A DNA stretch of 6,501 nt from Methylotenera sp. (GCA_005791685.1 SXVG01000084.1:1-6501); one strand, 5' to 3'. Shown: positions 1 through 6,500, counted from the first letter of the stretch. Program-made: numbers and translations. The notes: a model not told the origin generated them from the letters alone.

Positions 1-1
1 C

Positions 2-487
2 CAGTTGATGGGCAGTGGCGTGATATTGCGTGAAGTGATTGCGGCCGCTGATATGTTGGAAAAAGATTGGGGCGTGTCAGCCGACGTATGGAGCGTTACC
101 AGCTTCAACGAATTGCGTCGTGACGGCTTGGATGCCGAGCGTTGGAATATGCTTAATCCAGAAAAACCGCAGCGCTTAAGTTACGTGGCTGAAGTCATGA
201 AGGGCGCCCAAGGCCCGACCATCGCTTCAACCGATTACATGAAGTCCTTTGCTGAACAAATTGCCGCTTTTGTACCAGGCAAATTTGTTGCCTTGGGCAC
301 GGACGGTTACGGTCGTTCGGACAGCCGTGAGGCCTTGCGTAGCTTCTTTGAAGTGGATAGAAATTATGTCGTGGTGGCGGCACTAAAAGCCTTGGCTGAC
401 GAAGGTAAATTACCGGCTAGCAAAGTCAGTGAGGCCATTAAAAAATACAAGTTAGACGCTAACAAGCCTAACCCAACGACAGTTTAA
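2..487 (+). CDS. aceE: Pyruvate dehydrogenase E1 component, C-terminal part (5' end cut by window)
   Basis: This is the C-terminal ~161 residues of the homodimeric type pyruvate dehydrogenase E1, the thiamine diphosphate enzyme that decarboxylates pyruvate and reductively acetylates the lipoyl group of E2. The frame is open from base 2 and starts mid-protein (QLMGSGVILREV, matching the LLGSGAILREV stretch of the family), so no real start is present here. The match to E. coli AceE as I remember it is strong: KDWGVSADVWSVTSFNELRR, then GPTIASTDYMKSFAEQI, then LGTDGYGRSDSREALRSFFEVD and YVVVAALKALA. This is the C-terminal transketolase-like domain. It ends in TAA, 10 bases before aceF, in the usual aceE-aceF order. 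No internal stop or frameshift is seen. The monomeric family excludes the two-subunit alpha/beta E1 type. Confidence 0.96.
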   Translation, partial: QLMGSGVILREVIAAADMLEKDWGVSADVWSVTSFNELRRDGLDAERWNMLNPEKPQRLSYVAEVMKGAQGPTIASTDYMKSFAEQIAAFVPGKFVALGTDGYGRSDSREALRSFFEVDRNYVVVAALKALADEGKLPASKVSEAIKKYKLDANKPNPTTV

Positions 488-490
488 GGA
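486..490 (+). promoter_or_regulatory. Ribosome binding site of aceF
   Basis: AAGGA overlaps the aceE stop codon and lies 7 bases before the ATG at 498. This fixes the aceF start and suggests that aceE and aceF are translated from one message. Confidence 0.7.
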
Positions 491-497
491 CACAAAC

Positions 498-1835
498 ATG
501 GCCATACAAGACATACTCGTCCCCGATATTGGTAATTTCGATAGCGTTGACGTGATCGACGTTTTAGTCAAAGTGGGTGATAGCGTGGCGAAAGAAGATT
601 CGCTGATTACAGTGGAGTCGGACAAAGCTTCCATGGATATTCCATCGCCATTTGCCGGGGTAGTCACCGCCGTTAAAATGAAAGTGGGTGATAAGATCGC
701 ACAAGGCCATTTGATTATCAGTTTGGATGTGGCCGCCGATGCGGCCAAGCCGGCTGTTGCGGCGCCGGCAGTTAAAAATCCGGCTAGCGCGCCGCCAGTT
801 AAGTTGGAAGTGGCCATTCCTGAACCCAGTCGGCCTGCGCCTGAACCACCTAAAACCATAGCGCCTGCGCATCAACCGGTGCCAGTCGGTGAGAGCATCG
901 TAGTGGATGCTGGAACCTTGTCGCATGCCAGCCCGTCGGTGCGTAAATTCGCCCGCGAGTTGGGCGTGAACTTGGCTTTGGTTAAAGGCACGGCCGCTAA
1001 AAATCGCATTTTGCAAGAAGACGTGCAAGCTTACGTGAAAGCCGAATTGGCTAAGCCGCGCACAGAAAACATGGGGGCTGGTTTGGGTAGCCTAGCCACC
1101 TTGGCCATGCCGGTGATTGATTTCAGCAAGTTTGGAGACATTGAAAGCAAGCCCTTGTCGCGCATCAAAAAACTATCCGGTGCCAATTTACACCGCAATT
1201 GGGTCACGGCGCCGCATGTCACGCAATTTGATGAGGCCGACATCACCGATTTGGAAGGCTTCAGAAAATCCATGCAGGCCGATGCGGAAAAACGTGGGGT
1301 CAAACTCACCATGTTGGCTTTCTTGATCAAAGCCTCGGTCAATGCGCTTAAAGCCTACCCAAATTTTAATGCCTCGCTGTCTGCTGACGGCGACAGCTTG
1401 ATATTGAAAAACTATTTCAATATCGGTTTTGCCTGCGACACCCCGGATGGTTTGGTGGTGCCTGTGGTCAAAGACGTGCAACAAAAAGACGTGTTGGACA
1501 TTGCCCGTGATCTAGCCGATTTATCAACCAAAGCGCGTGAACGCAAATTGAAGGTAGAAGAAATGCAAGGCGGTTGCTTCACTATATCCAGCTTAGGCGG
1601 CATAGGCGGCACCATGTTTACACCTATTATTAATTGCCCGGAAGTGGCCATATTAGGCGTGTCACGTTCCAGCATGCAGCCGGTCTACGATCCTAAAACA
1701 AAAACCTTTGAAGCGCGCTTGATGCTGCCCATGTCCTTGTCTTACGATCACCGTGTGGTGGATGGCGCCGATGGCGCACGCTTCACTAGCCACATGCGCA
1801 TGATGTTGAGCGACGTGCGTCGCTTGTTGCTCTAG
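498..1835 (+). CDS. aceF: Pyruvate dehydrogenase E2: dihydrolipoyl acetyltransferase, one lipoyl domain
   Basis: E2 is the core of the pyruvate dehydrogenase complex and transfers the acetyl group from lipoyl to CoA. The 445 residues show: a lipoyl domain at about 1-78 with the attachment lysine K43 in ESDKASM; an Ala/Pro-rich linker at about 79-135; a peripheral subunit-binding domain at about 142-181 (SPSVRKFARELGV, then KNRILQEDV); and the acetyltransferase domain from about 213 to the end, with MQGGCFTISSLGG and the catalytic motif HRVVDG (H418, D422). It is shorter than the 630-residue E. coli protein because it has one lipoyl domain instead of three. The subunit-binding loop reads GTAAKNRI where E. 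coli has GTGRKGRI. The ATG at 498 has AAGGA at good spacing. The gene lies 10 bases after aceE and 68 before lpdA, and ends in TAG. The E2 assignment is secure; the PDH rather than 2-oxoglutarate assignment rests on the aceE neighbour and the DFSKFG-like domain junction. Confidence 0.97.
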   Translation: MAIQDILVPDIGNFDSVDVIDVLVKVGDSVAKEDSLITVESDKASMDIPSPFAGVVTAVKMKVGDKIAQGHLIISLDVAADAAKPAVAAPAVKNPASAPPVKLEVAIPEPSRPAPEPPKTIAPAHQPVPVGESIVVDAGTLSHASPSVRKFARELGVNLALVKGTAAKNRILQEDVQAYVKAELAKPRTENMGAGLGSLATLAMPVIDFSKFGDIESKPLSRIKKLSGANLHRNWVTAPHVTQFDEADITDLEGFRKSMQADAEKRGVKLTMLAFLIKASVNALKAYPNFNASLSADGDSLILKNYFNIGFACDTPDGLVVPVVKDVQQKDVLDIARDLADLSTKARERKLKVEEMQGGCFTISSLGGIGGTMFTPIINCPEVAILGVSRSSMQPVYDPKTKTFEARLMLPMSLSYDHRVVDGADGARFTSHMRMMLSDVRRLLL

Positions 1836-1860
1836 GCAATGGGTTTAAAAAACAGCGGTT

Positions 1861-1894
1861 AATTTAAGTTTTATCTGAATTTAAGATTTATCTA
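1861..1894 (+). repeat. 17-base tandem duplication in the aceF-lpdA gap
   Basis: Two adjacent 17-base units start at 1861 and 1878: AATTTAAGTTTTATCTG and AATTTAAGATTTATCTA. They match at 15 of 17 positions. They lie in the 68-base AT-rich gap (1836-1903), which is otherwise free of genes and contrasts with the GC-richer coding sequence on both sides. The role is unknown: it may be a simple slippage duplication, a site for a regulator, or an RNA feature affecting lpdA expression. Confidence 0.8.
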
Positions 1895-1898
1895 AGGG
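1894..1898 (+). promoter_or_regulatory. Ribosome binding site of lpdA
   Basis: AAGGG sits 5 bases before the ATG at 1904, supporting that start. It lets lpdA be translated independently of aceF despite the 68-base gap. Its first base is also the last base of the second 17-base repeat unit. Confidence 0.65.
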
Positions 1899-1903
1899 TA
1901 AGC

Positions 1904-3265
1904 ATGAGCAATTTAGTGGGCGTGTTGGTACCGGATATCGGTAACTTTGATAGCGTGGACGTCATCGAGGTCTTGGTGAAAGTTGGCGATGTGCTGGCTT
2001 TAGAAGATTCCTTGATTACCGTCGAATCCGATAAAGCCTCCATGGACATTCCCTCGCCGGTGGCGGGTACAGTCAAGTCAGTGACAGTGAAAGTGGGCGA
2101 TAAAGTGGCTAAAGATAGTTTGCTGATGCAAGTTGAAAGCCAAACCCAAGTAGCTAAACCGGCGTCAATTGCAGCGACAACAGCGCCCGCTAAAGCCGAG
2201 CCTGCACCTCAAGTCGCAGTTCCGGTCAGTGCCGCGCCGCTTGCCAACTCTAACGCTGTGCCTGCTTCCGACGTGCATGCCGAAGTGCTGGTCTTGGGTT
2301 CTGGCCCTGGCGGCTATACCGCGGCATTTCGTGCTGCTGACTTAGGTAAAAAAGTGGTGTTGATTGAGCGTTACGCCACCTTGGGCGGTGTCTGCTTGAA
2401 CGTGGGTTGCATCCCTTCAAAAGCCTTGTTGCATACCGCTAAAGTCATTACCGAAGCCGAAGAAACGGCGCACCATGGAGTGAGCTTTTCTTCGCCGAAT
2501 ATAGACCTGGAGCAATTGCGCCATTGGAAAGCCCAGGATGTGGTGGGTAAATTAACCGGTGGCTTAGCCGCCATGGCCAAGCAACGCGAGGTGACGGTGG
2601 TGCAAGGCTTAGGTAAATTTACTGGCCCCAATCAAATCGCAGTAACGGCAGCCGACGGTAAGTTGACCACGGTGAGCTTTGATTACGCCATCATAGCCGC
2701 AGGCTCGCAAGCGACTAAATTTCCTGGTGCACCGGCCGACGAACGCATCATGGATTCCACCGGCGCCTTGGCTTTGGCCGATGTTCCTAAACGGCTGTTG
2801 GTAATAGGCGGTGGCATCATAGGCTTGGAGATGGGCACGGTGTACGATGCCCTAGGCTCTAAAGTCAGTGTGGTGGAATTCACCGACGGCTTGGTGCAAG
2901 GTTGCGACCGTGATCTTGTGCGCCCCTTGCAAAAGCGCATGGAAAAACGCTTCGAAAGTATCATGCTGTCGACTAAAGTCGTCAATATGGCAGCCAAGCC
3001 TGACGGCATACACGTCAGTTTCGAAGGCGAAGCGGCGCCTAAAGAGGTGCAAATATACGACCGCGTGTTGGTCTCTATCGGCCGTAAACCAAACGGTAAA
3101 AACATAGGTGCCGAGTTGGCTGGGGTCAATATCAATGAATGGGGCTTTATTCCGGTGGACAAACAAATGCGCAGCAACGTGCCGCATATTTTTGCCATAG
3201 GCGACATCGTCGGTCAACCCATGTTGGCACACAAGGCCACGCACGAAGGCAAGGTGGCGGCGTAA
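1904..3265 (+). CDS. lpdA: Lipoyl-domain-fused dihydrolipoamide dehydrogenase (E3), cut short by an in-frame TAA
   Basis: E3 reoxidises the dihydrolipoyl groups of the pyruvate dehydrogenase complex with FAD and NAD+. As written, 453 residues are made. Domains: a lipoyl domain at about 1-79 with K44 in ESDKASM, very like that of aceF; an Ala/Pro linker at about 84-123; an FAD domain with GSGPGG (132-137) and the redox disulfide C164/C169 in GGVCLNVGCIPSK; an NAD domain with GGGIIG (302-307); and the second FAD motif AIGD (D434). The protein then stops at TAA (3263-3265), codon 454, where E. coli Lpd, as I recall it, has Glu in HVAAEVIAG. The same frame continues intact to 3682, for a full length of about 592 codons. 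The truncated product lacks the dimer interface domain and its catalytic His, so it should be inactive. The cause may be a true G-to-T nonsense mutation or a base error. Several neighbours end in TAA, which argues against codon reassignment. Confidence 0.93.
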   Translation: MSNLVGVLVPDIGNFDSVDVIEVLVKVGDVLALEDSLITVESDKASMDIPSPVAGTVKSVTVKVGDKVAKDSLLMQVESQTQVAKPASIAATTAPAKAEPAPQVAVPVSAAPLANSNAVPASDVHAEVLVLGSGPGGYTAAFRAADLGKKVVLIERYATLGGVCLNVGCIPSKALLHTAKVITEAEETAHHGVSFSSPNIDLEQLRHWKAQDVVGKLTGGLAAMAKQREVTVVQGLGKFTGPNQIAVTAADGKLTTVSFDYAIIAAGSQATKFPGAPADERIMDSTGALALADVPKRLLVIGGGIIGLEMGTVYDALGSKVSVVEFTDGLVQGCDRDLVRPLQKRMEKRFESIMLSTKVVNMAAKPDGIHVSFEGEAAPKEVQIYDRVLVSIGRKPNGKNIGAELAGVNINEWGFIPVDKQMRSNVPHIFAIGDIVGQPMLAHKATHEGKVAA

Positions 3266-3682
3266 GTCATTGCCGGCCATAAAGTGGCATTTCAAGCCAT
3301 GGCCATTCCTTCCGTGGCTTACACCGATCCTGAAATCGCTTGGGCAGGCGTGACCGAGATCGAGGCCAAAGCCCAAGGCATAGAGTACGAAAAAGCATCC
3401 TTCCCGTGGGCTGCCAGTGGCCGTGCGCTATCGATCGCCCGCACGGAAGGCGCGACTAAACTCATTTTTGATAAAACCAGTCACCGTTTAATCGGTGCCG
3501 GTATCGTTGGGGTGAATGCCGGGGAATTGCTGGCCGAAGCGGTGTTGGCCATAGAAATGGGTGCCGATGCGCATGATCTGGGCTTGACCATACACGCGCA
3601 TCCAACCTTGTCTGAAACAGTCTGCTTCGCGGCTGAGATGAAAGAGGGTACCATTACCGACCTCTACATCAAAAAAAGATAA
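3266..3682 (+). pseudogene. lpdA: C-terminal remainder of lpdA after the in-frame stop
   Basis: This is in the same frame as 1904-3265 and belongs to the same gene. It begins VIAGHKVAFQAMAIPSVAYTD right after the TAA and runs to a normal TAA at 3680-3682. It encodes the E3 dimerisation (interface) domain: YTDPEIAWAGVTE, FPWAASGRAL, and HAHPTLSE, whose His and Glu (H566 and E571 in full-length numbering) form the catalytic base pair acting on the partner subunit's disulfide. All conserved blocks look intact, with no further stop or frameshift, so the interruption is either very recent or not real. A GTG at 3284 could in principle restart translation, but no Shine-Dalgarno sequence precedes it and the domain alone could not act as E3. 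If the stop is an error, the real gene is 1904-3682. Confidence 0.9.
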
Positions 3683-3691
3683 GCTTGTTTA

Positions 3692-5059
3692 ATGGCTGCC
3701 ACCGATTTTCTAGCCAAATTAGCCCCATTATTACCTAAAGACAGGCTCTACACCGACCCGGTGGATTGCTACGCTTACGCCTACGACAATTCGCGGATTT
3801 TTCATGCGCCGTTGGCGGTGGCCTTTCCTATCAATGCAGAAGAAGTGCAAGCCGTTATTAGGCTATGCCATGCCGAGAAGGTCCCCGTGGTGCCACGTGG
3901 CCGCGGCACAGGCACTGCCGGCGGCAGCGTGCCTGAAGTCGGTGGGGTAGCGCTGTCACTCGAGCGCATGAACCGCATCCTCAGCGTAGACCCAGATAAC
4001 CGCATGGCTATAGTGGAACCTGGTGTACTCAACCAAGAGTTGCAAGATGCCATTAAGGGCGTGGGTTTCTTTTGGCCACCTGACCCCTCCAGTGCAGCCT
4101 ATTGCAGCGTGGGCGGCAACCTAGCCACCTGTGCAGCCGGGCCGCATGCGGTTAAATACGGCGTGGCGCGAGATCATGTATTGGGTTTAAAAGCGGTGAC
4201 CGGCAGTGGCGACATCATTAAAACCGGCTGTTACACCAGTAAAGGCGTGGTCGGTTACGATCTAACTCGATTGCTGGTGGGCTCCGAAGGCACGCTGGCG
4301 GTCATCGTTGAAGCCACGCTAAAACTCACGCCCTTGCCTAAACACACGGGCGGCATCACCGCGGAATTCGCCGACACCTACAGTTGTGCCAAAGCCATCG
4401 CCGCCATCATGGCCCAGCCTTACACCCCGAGTGCTTTGGAGTTTTTAGATAACGGGGCGCTTAATCTCATACGTGGCCGCCATAAAAATCTATTGCCTGA
4501 CAATGCCCGTGCTTACTTGATGATAGAAGTGGACGGGGCCGAACAAGAAATTCATGAAGCCACGCAAGCGATTATTTTAGCTTGTCAGGTTGACGGCTTA
4601 ATAGAGGCTAAGCCGGCGCATGACACCAAAGCCTTGTGGGCCGCGCGTAAAGCCTTGTCGCCCTTACTCAAAGACATCGCCCCTAAAAAAATCAATGAAG
4701 ACATCGCCGTGCCGGTATCGCATTTGCCGGAATTGCTAACGGGCTTAGAGAAATTAGCCGCCCAATACCAAATCGCTAACGTCAATTTTGGCCATGCCGG
4801 CAACGGCAATATACACGTGAATTTATTGGTCAATCCGGATAATGCCGACGAGATGCAGCGCGCCCACATTTGCTTGGATGAAGTGTTCAGTTTGGTCTTG
4901 TCCTTGCAAGGCACCTTGTCTGGCGAACACGGCGTGGGCATTGCTAAACGCGCTTTTGTGCCGCGTGAGATTGATGCCACCACCATCAATTTGATGAAAG
5001 CGTTGAAGCTGACTTTTGACCCGGCCAATATACTCAATCCGGGTAAGCTCTTTCCTTAA
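3692..5059 (+). CDS. glcD: FAD-linked oxidase, GlcD / D-lactate dehydrogenase type
   Basis: This is a flavoprotein of the VAO/FAD_binding_4 family that oxidises a 2-hydroxy acid (glycolate, D-lactate or similar) to the 2-oxo acid. Its 455 residues fit the family. An N-terminal PP-loop FAD domain holds VPRGRGTGTAGGS (P68-S79) and PDPSSAAYCSVGGNLAT. The C-terminal FAD-oxidase domain holds the likely metal-binding HAGNGNIH (H368, H375), SGEHGVG (410-416) and the typical ending FDPANILNPGKLFP. The ATG lies 9 bases after the lpdA stop; only a weak AAGATAAG precedes it, so translation may be coupled to lpdA. No glcE or glcF partner follows, which favours a single-subunit D-lactate dehydrogenase over a three-part glycolate oxidase. 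Its place in the pyruvate dehydrogenase operon also fits D-lactate to pyruvate to acetyl-CoA. The substrate is inference; the family is secure. No signal peptide or membrane segment is seen, so it is probably cytoplasmic or peripheral to the membrane. Confidence 0.92.
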   Translation: MAATDFLAKLAPLLPKDRLYTDPVDCYAYAYDNSRIFHAPLAVAFPINAEEVQAVIRLCHAEKVPVVPRGRGTGTAGGSVPEVGGVALSLERMNRILSVDPDNRMAIVEPGVLNQELQDAIKGVGFFWPPDPSSAAYCSVGGNLATCAAGPHAVKYGVARDHVLGLKAVTGSGDIIKTGCYTSKGVVGYDLTRLLVGSEGTLAVIVEATLKLTPLPKHTGGITAEFADTYSCAKAIAAIMAQPYTPSALEFLDNGALNLIRGRHKNLLPDNARAYLMIEVDGAEQEIHEATQAIILACQVDGLIEAKPAHDTKALWAARKALSPLLKDIAPKKINEDIAVPVSHLPELLTGLEKLAAQYQIANVNFGHAGNGNIHVNLLVNPDNADEMQRAHICLDEVFSLVLSLQGTLSGEHGVGIAKRAFVPREIDATTINLMKALKLTFDPANILNPGKLFP

Positions 5060-5074
5060 ACGAGCCTGCTTGTT
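5059..5074 (+). terminator. Weak hairpin between the two convergent operons
   Basis: AACGAG and CTTGTT can pair around a CCTG loop (6 pairs, one of them G-T). The hairpin spans the stop of the FAD oxidase gene and the stop of the opposing DUF2069 gene. It is short and lacks a clear T-run, so termination here is only a possibility. On the minus strand the wobble pair becomes an A-C mismatch, so it would act better on plus-strand transcripts. Confidence 0.2.
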
Positions 5075-5411
5075 ATTGGCTGCGCGTCAGTTTGGCGTAG
5101 TAGATGGCGCAGATAAAAAACACCACACTCAAGCCCACTTCCGCTAACGCAAGTTGCGCGGATAAGCCGACATCTGCCCAAGCGCGCACCGCCCCTTCCA
5201 TAAAGTAAAACAAGATAAACAGGCTGGCCCATTGGTAGGTGTAGCGTTTGCCGTGCAATATGCCGAATAAGGGCAAGAGTAAGGGCAGGGTTTTTAGCAT
5301 CAACAGCGAGCCATGCGGTTTAAATGGCGCCAATACCGTTTCCCATGCCAGGCACAAGGCAATCAGCGCGATTAGGCTGATGCTGGCACCTAGTCTTAGT
5401 GTGCGTATCAT
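5073..5411 (-). CDS. DUF2069 family small integral membrane protein
   Basis: This is a 112-residue protein of unknown function. It has about four hydrophobic, probably membrane-spanning stretches, roughly at residues 8-28, 36-52, 60-75 and 86-106, in the inner membrane. The loop HGKRYTYQWAS followed by YFMEGAVRAWAD is the hallmark I associate with DUF2069 proteins. I chose the ATG at 5411 (MIRTLRLGAS): the frame stays open upstream to an ATG at 5474, but that would overlap wrbA by 55 bases and add a charged, non-conserved tail. The ATG at 5411 comes 8 bases after the wrbA stop, with AAAGA just upstream. It is the last gene of the purB-wrbA-DUF2069 set and converges on the FAD oxidase gene with a 13-base gap. 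The pairing with wrbA recurs in betaproteobacteria as far as I recall, but no shared function is known to me. Confidence 0.85.
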   Translation of the reverse strand: MIRTLRLGASISLIALIALCLAWETVLAPFKPHGSLLMLKTLPLLLPLFGILHGKRYTYQWASLFILFYFMEGAVRAWADVGLSAQLALAEVGLSVVFFICAIYYAKLTRSQ

Positions 5412-5416
5412 TGGGT

Positions 5417-5421
5417 TCTTT
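5417..5421 (-). promoter_or_regulatory. Ribosome binding site of the DUF2069 gene
   Basis: AAAGA on the minus strand overlaps the wrbA stop codon and lies 5 bases before the ATG at 5411. It is weak but supports that start over the longer frame beginning at 5474. Confidence 0.4.
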
Positions 5422-6013
5422 AAGCGCTCAGTTTTAAAGCGATTTGGCCTAAGCGTTTGCCCAAAGCTAGGCAAAGTTTACGTTCCTCAGTGCTGATGGC
5501 TTTATCGTCGTTTGGCCCGGCCACGTGGCTAGCGCCATACGGTGTGCCACCGGTTTGCGTGGAGGACAGTTCGGCTTCGGAATAGGGGATGCCAAGCATG
5601 ACCATGCCGTGGTGCAGCAAGGGCAACATCATGCTAAGCAAAGTAGCTTCATTGCCGCCATGCATGGAGCCAGTGCTGGTAAAAACGGCGGCCGGTTTGC
5701 CGATTAAATCGCCTTTTAACCAAGTGGCGACCGTGCTGTCTAGAAAGTATTTCATGGCCGCTGCCATGTTGCCAAAGCGGGTTGGGCTGCCTAGCGCTAA
5801 GCCTATGCATTCCTGCAAATCGCTTAATTCAACGTAAGGGTCGCCGCTGGCTGGAATGTCTGGCTCGGTCGCTTCGCAATTGTTTGACACCTTAGGCACG
5901 GTGCGTATGCGGGCTTTGACGCCTGCTTGGCTTTCTATGCCGCGGGCAATTAACTGCGCCATCTCTCTAACGGCGCCGCCTTGGGAATAATAAAGGACTA
6001 AGACCTCGGCCAT
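5420..6013 (-). CDS. wrbA: NAD(P)H:quinone oxidoreductase, WrbA flavodoxin-like family
   Basis: This FMN enzyme performs two-electron reduction of quinones, is soluble, and usually forms tetramers; it is linked to oxidative-stress protection. Its 197 residues match the family length. An N-terminal beta strand and phosphate loop read VLVLYYSQGGAVREMA (residues 4-19). The FMN loop is GSPTRFGNMAAAMKYFLD (75-92), followed by TSTGSMHGGNE (112-122), LLHHGM (132-137) and GGTPYGASHVAG (155-166), all WrbA hallmarks. The ATG at 6011-6013 follows the purB stop by one base (TAATATG on the minus strand) with no good Shine-Dalgarno sequence, so its translation is probably coupled to purB. The DUF2069 gene follows after 8 bases. 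The gene is complete with no disruption. The identity is clear; the preferred quinone and its conditions of expression cannot be read from the sequence. Confidence 0.95.
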   Translation of the reverse strand: MAEVLVLYYSQGGAVREMAQLIARGIESQAGVKARIRTVPKVSNNCEATEPDIPASGDPYVELSDLQECIGLALGSPTRFGNMAAAMKYFLDSTVATWLKGDLIGKPAAVFTSTGSMHGGNEATLLSMMLPLLHHGMVMLGIPYSEAELSSTQTGGTPYGASHVAGPNDDKAISTEERKLCLALGKRLGQIALKLSA

Positions 6014-6014
6014 A

Positions 6015-6500
6015 TTAGCCGCGTTTTGCTAATGTTATGGCCTTGCCTATGTAGCTGGCAGGGGTCATGGCCAATAAGTCTTGTTTAGCCTGAGATGGAA
6101 TGGCTAAATCTTGTATAAAGGCATGCAAGGACGCTTGGTTAATGCCGCCTTTACCGCGGGTGAGTTCCTTCAGTTGTTCATAAGGATTGGCGATGCCGTA
6201 GCGGCGCATCACGGTTTGTATCGGTTCGGCTAACACTTCCCAGCTGGCATCCAAATCTTGCGCCAGTTTTTCTGGGTTAATTTCCAATTTGTTAAGGCCA
6301 CGCAAACAGGCATCGTAAGCCAATAAGGTGTAACCAAAGGCCACGCCCATGTTGCGTAATACTGTGGAGTCGGTCAAATCGCGCTGCCAGCGTGAGATGG
6401 GTAGCTTTTCTGCCATGTGGCGTAGCAGGGCATTCGCCATGCCTAAATTGCCTTCGGAGTTTTCAAAGTCTAGGTGAGTTGTGGACTGATCAGGTGCGCT
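6015..6500 (-). CDS. purB: Adenylosuccinate lyase, C-terminal part (5' end cut by window)
   Basis: PurB cleaves SAICAR and adenylosuccinate to release fumarate in purine nucleotide synthesis; the family acts as a tetramer in the cytoplasm. About 155 C-terminal residues are recognisable: DFENSEGNLGMANALLRHMAEK, then SRWQRDLTDSTVLRN, GVAFGYTLLAY, LDASWEVLAEPIQTVMRRYG, PYEQLKELTRGKGG and the C-terminal helix ending ITLAKRG. This is the E. coli-like long PurB type (about 456 residues). The ATG inside MANALL at 6438-6440 is not a start: the frame is open upstream and family sequence (from DFENSEG, 6470) precedes it. Upstream of 6470 the frame reads SAPDQSTTHL, whereas the signature SSTMPHKVNPI is expected, so 6471-6500 is probably damaged sequence or a junction. 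The gene is followed by wrbA after one base. Confidence 0.93.
   Translation of the reverse strand, partial: SAPDQSTTHLDFENSEGNLGMANALLRHMAEKLPISRWQRDLTDSTVLRNMGVAFGYTLLAYDACLRGLNKLEINPEKLAQDLDASWEVLAEPIQTVMRRYGIANPYEQLKELTRGKGGINQASLHAFIQDLAIPSQAKQDLLAMTPASYIGKAITLAKRG

Noticed and set aside
452..1028. Long antisense open frames across the start of aceF (452-859 and 564-1028, minus strand)
   Set aside because: They lie wholly opposite well-supported aceF and aceE sequence, have low-complexity Ala/Ser/Thr-rich or Arg/His-rich products and match no family I recognise.
3263..3265. UAA as a recoded sense codon or selenocysteine/pyrrolysine type event
   Set aside because: Those known recodings use UGA or UAG, other genes in the window end in TAA, and homologues carry plain Glu at this position.
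2683..3376. Two overlapping antisense open frames of 174 codons opposite lpdA
   Set aside because: Both mirror the codon pattern of lpdA on the other strand, overlap each other, and show no recognisable domain.
3284..3682. Independent small gene starting at GTG 3284
   Set aside because: It is the C-terminal domain of lpdA in the same frame, without a Shine-Dalgarno sequence; the homology begins upstream of the GTG, directly after the TAA.
4585..5037. Antisense open frame of 150 codons opposite the FAD oxidase gene
   Set aside because: It is a shadow of conserved GlcD-type sequence, with no ribosome binding site or recognisable motif seen.
5412..5474. Longer DUF2069 start at 5474, adding 21 residues
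   Set aside because: It would overlap the wrbA coding end by 55 bases, and the added residues are not membrane-like; the ATG at 5411 fits the family start and spacing.
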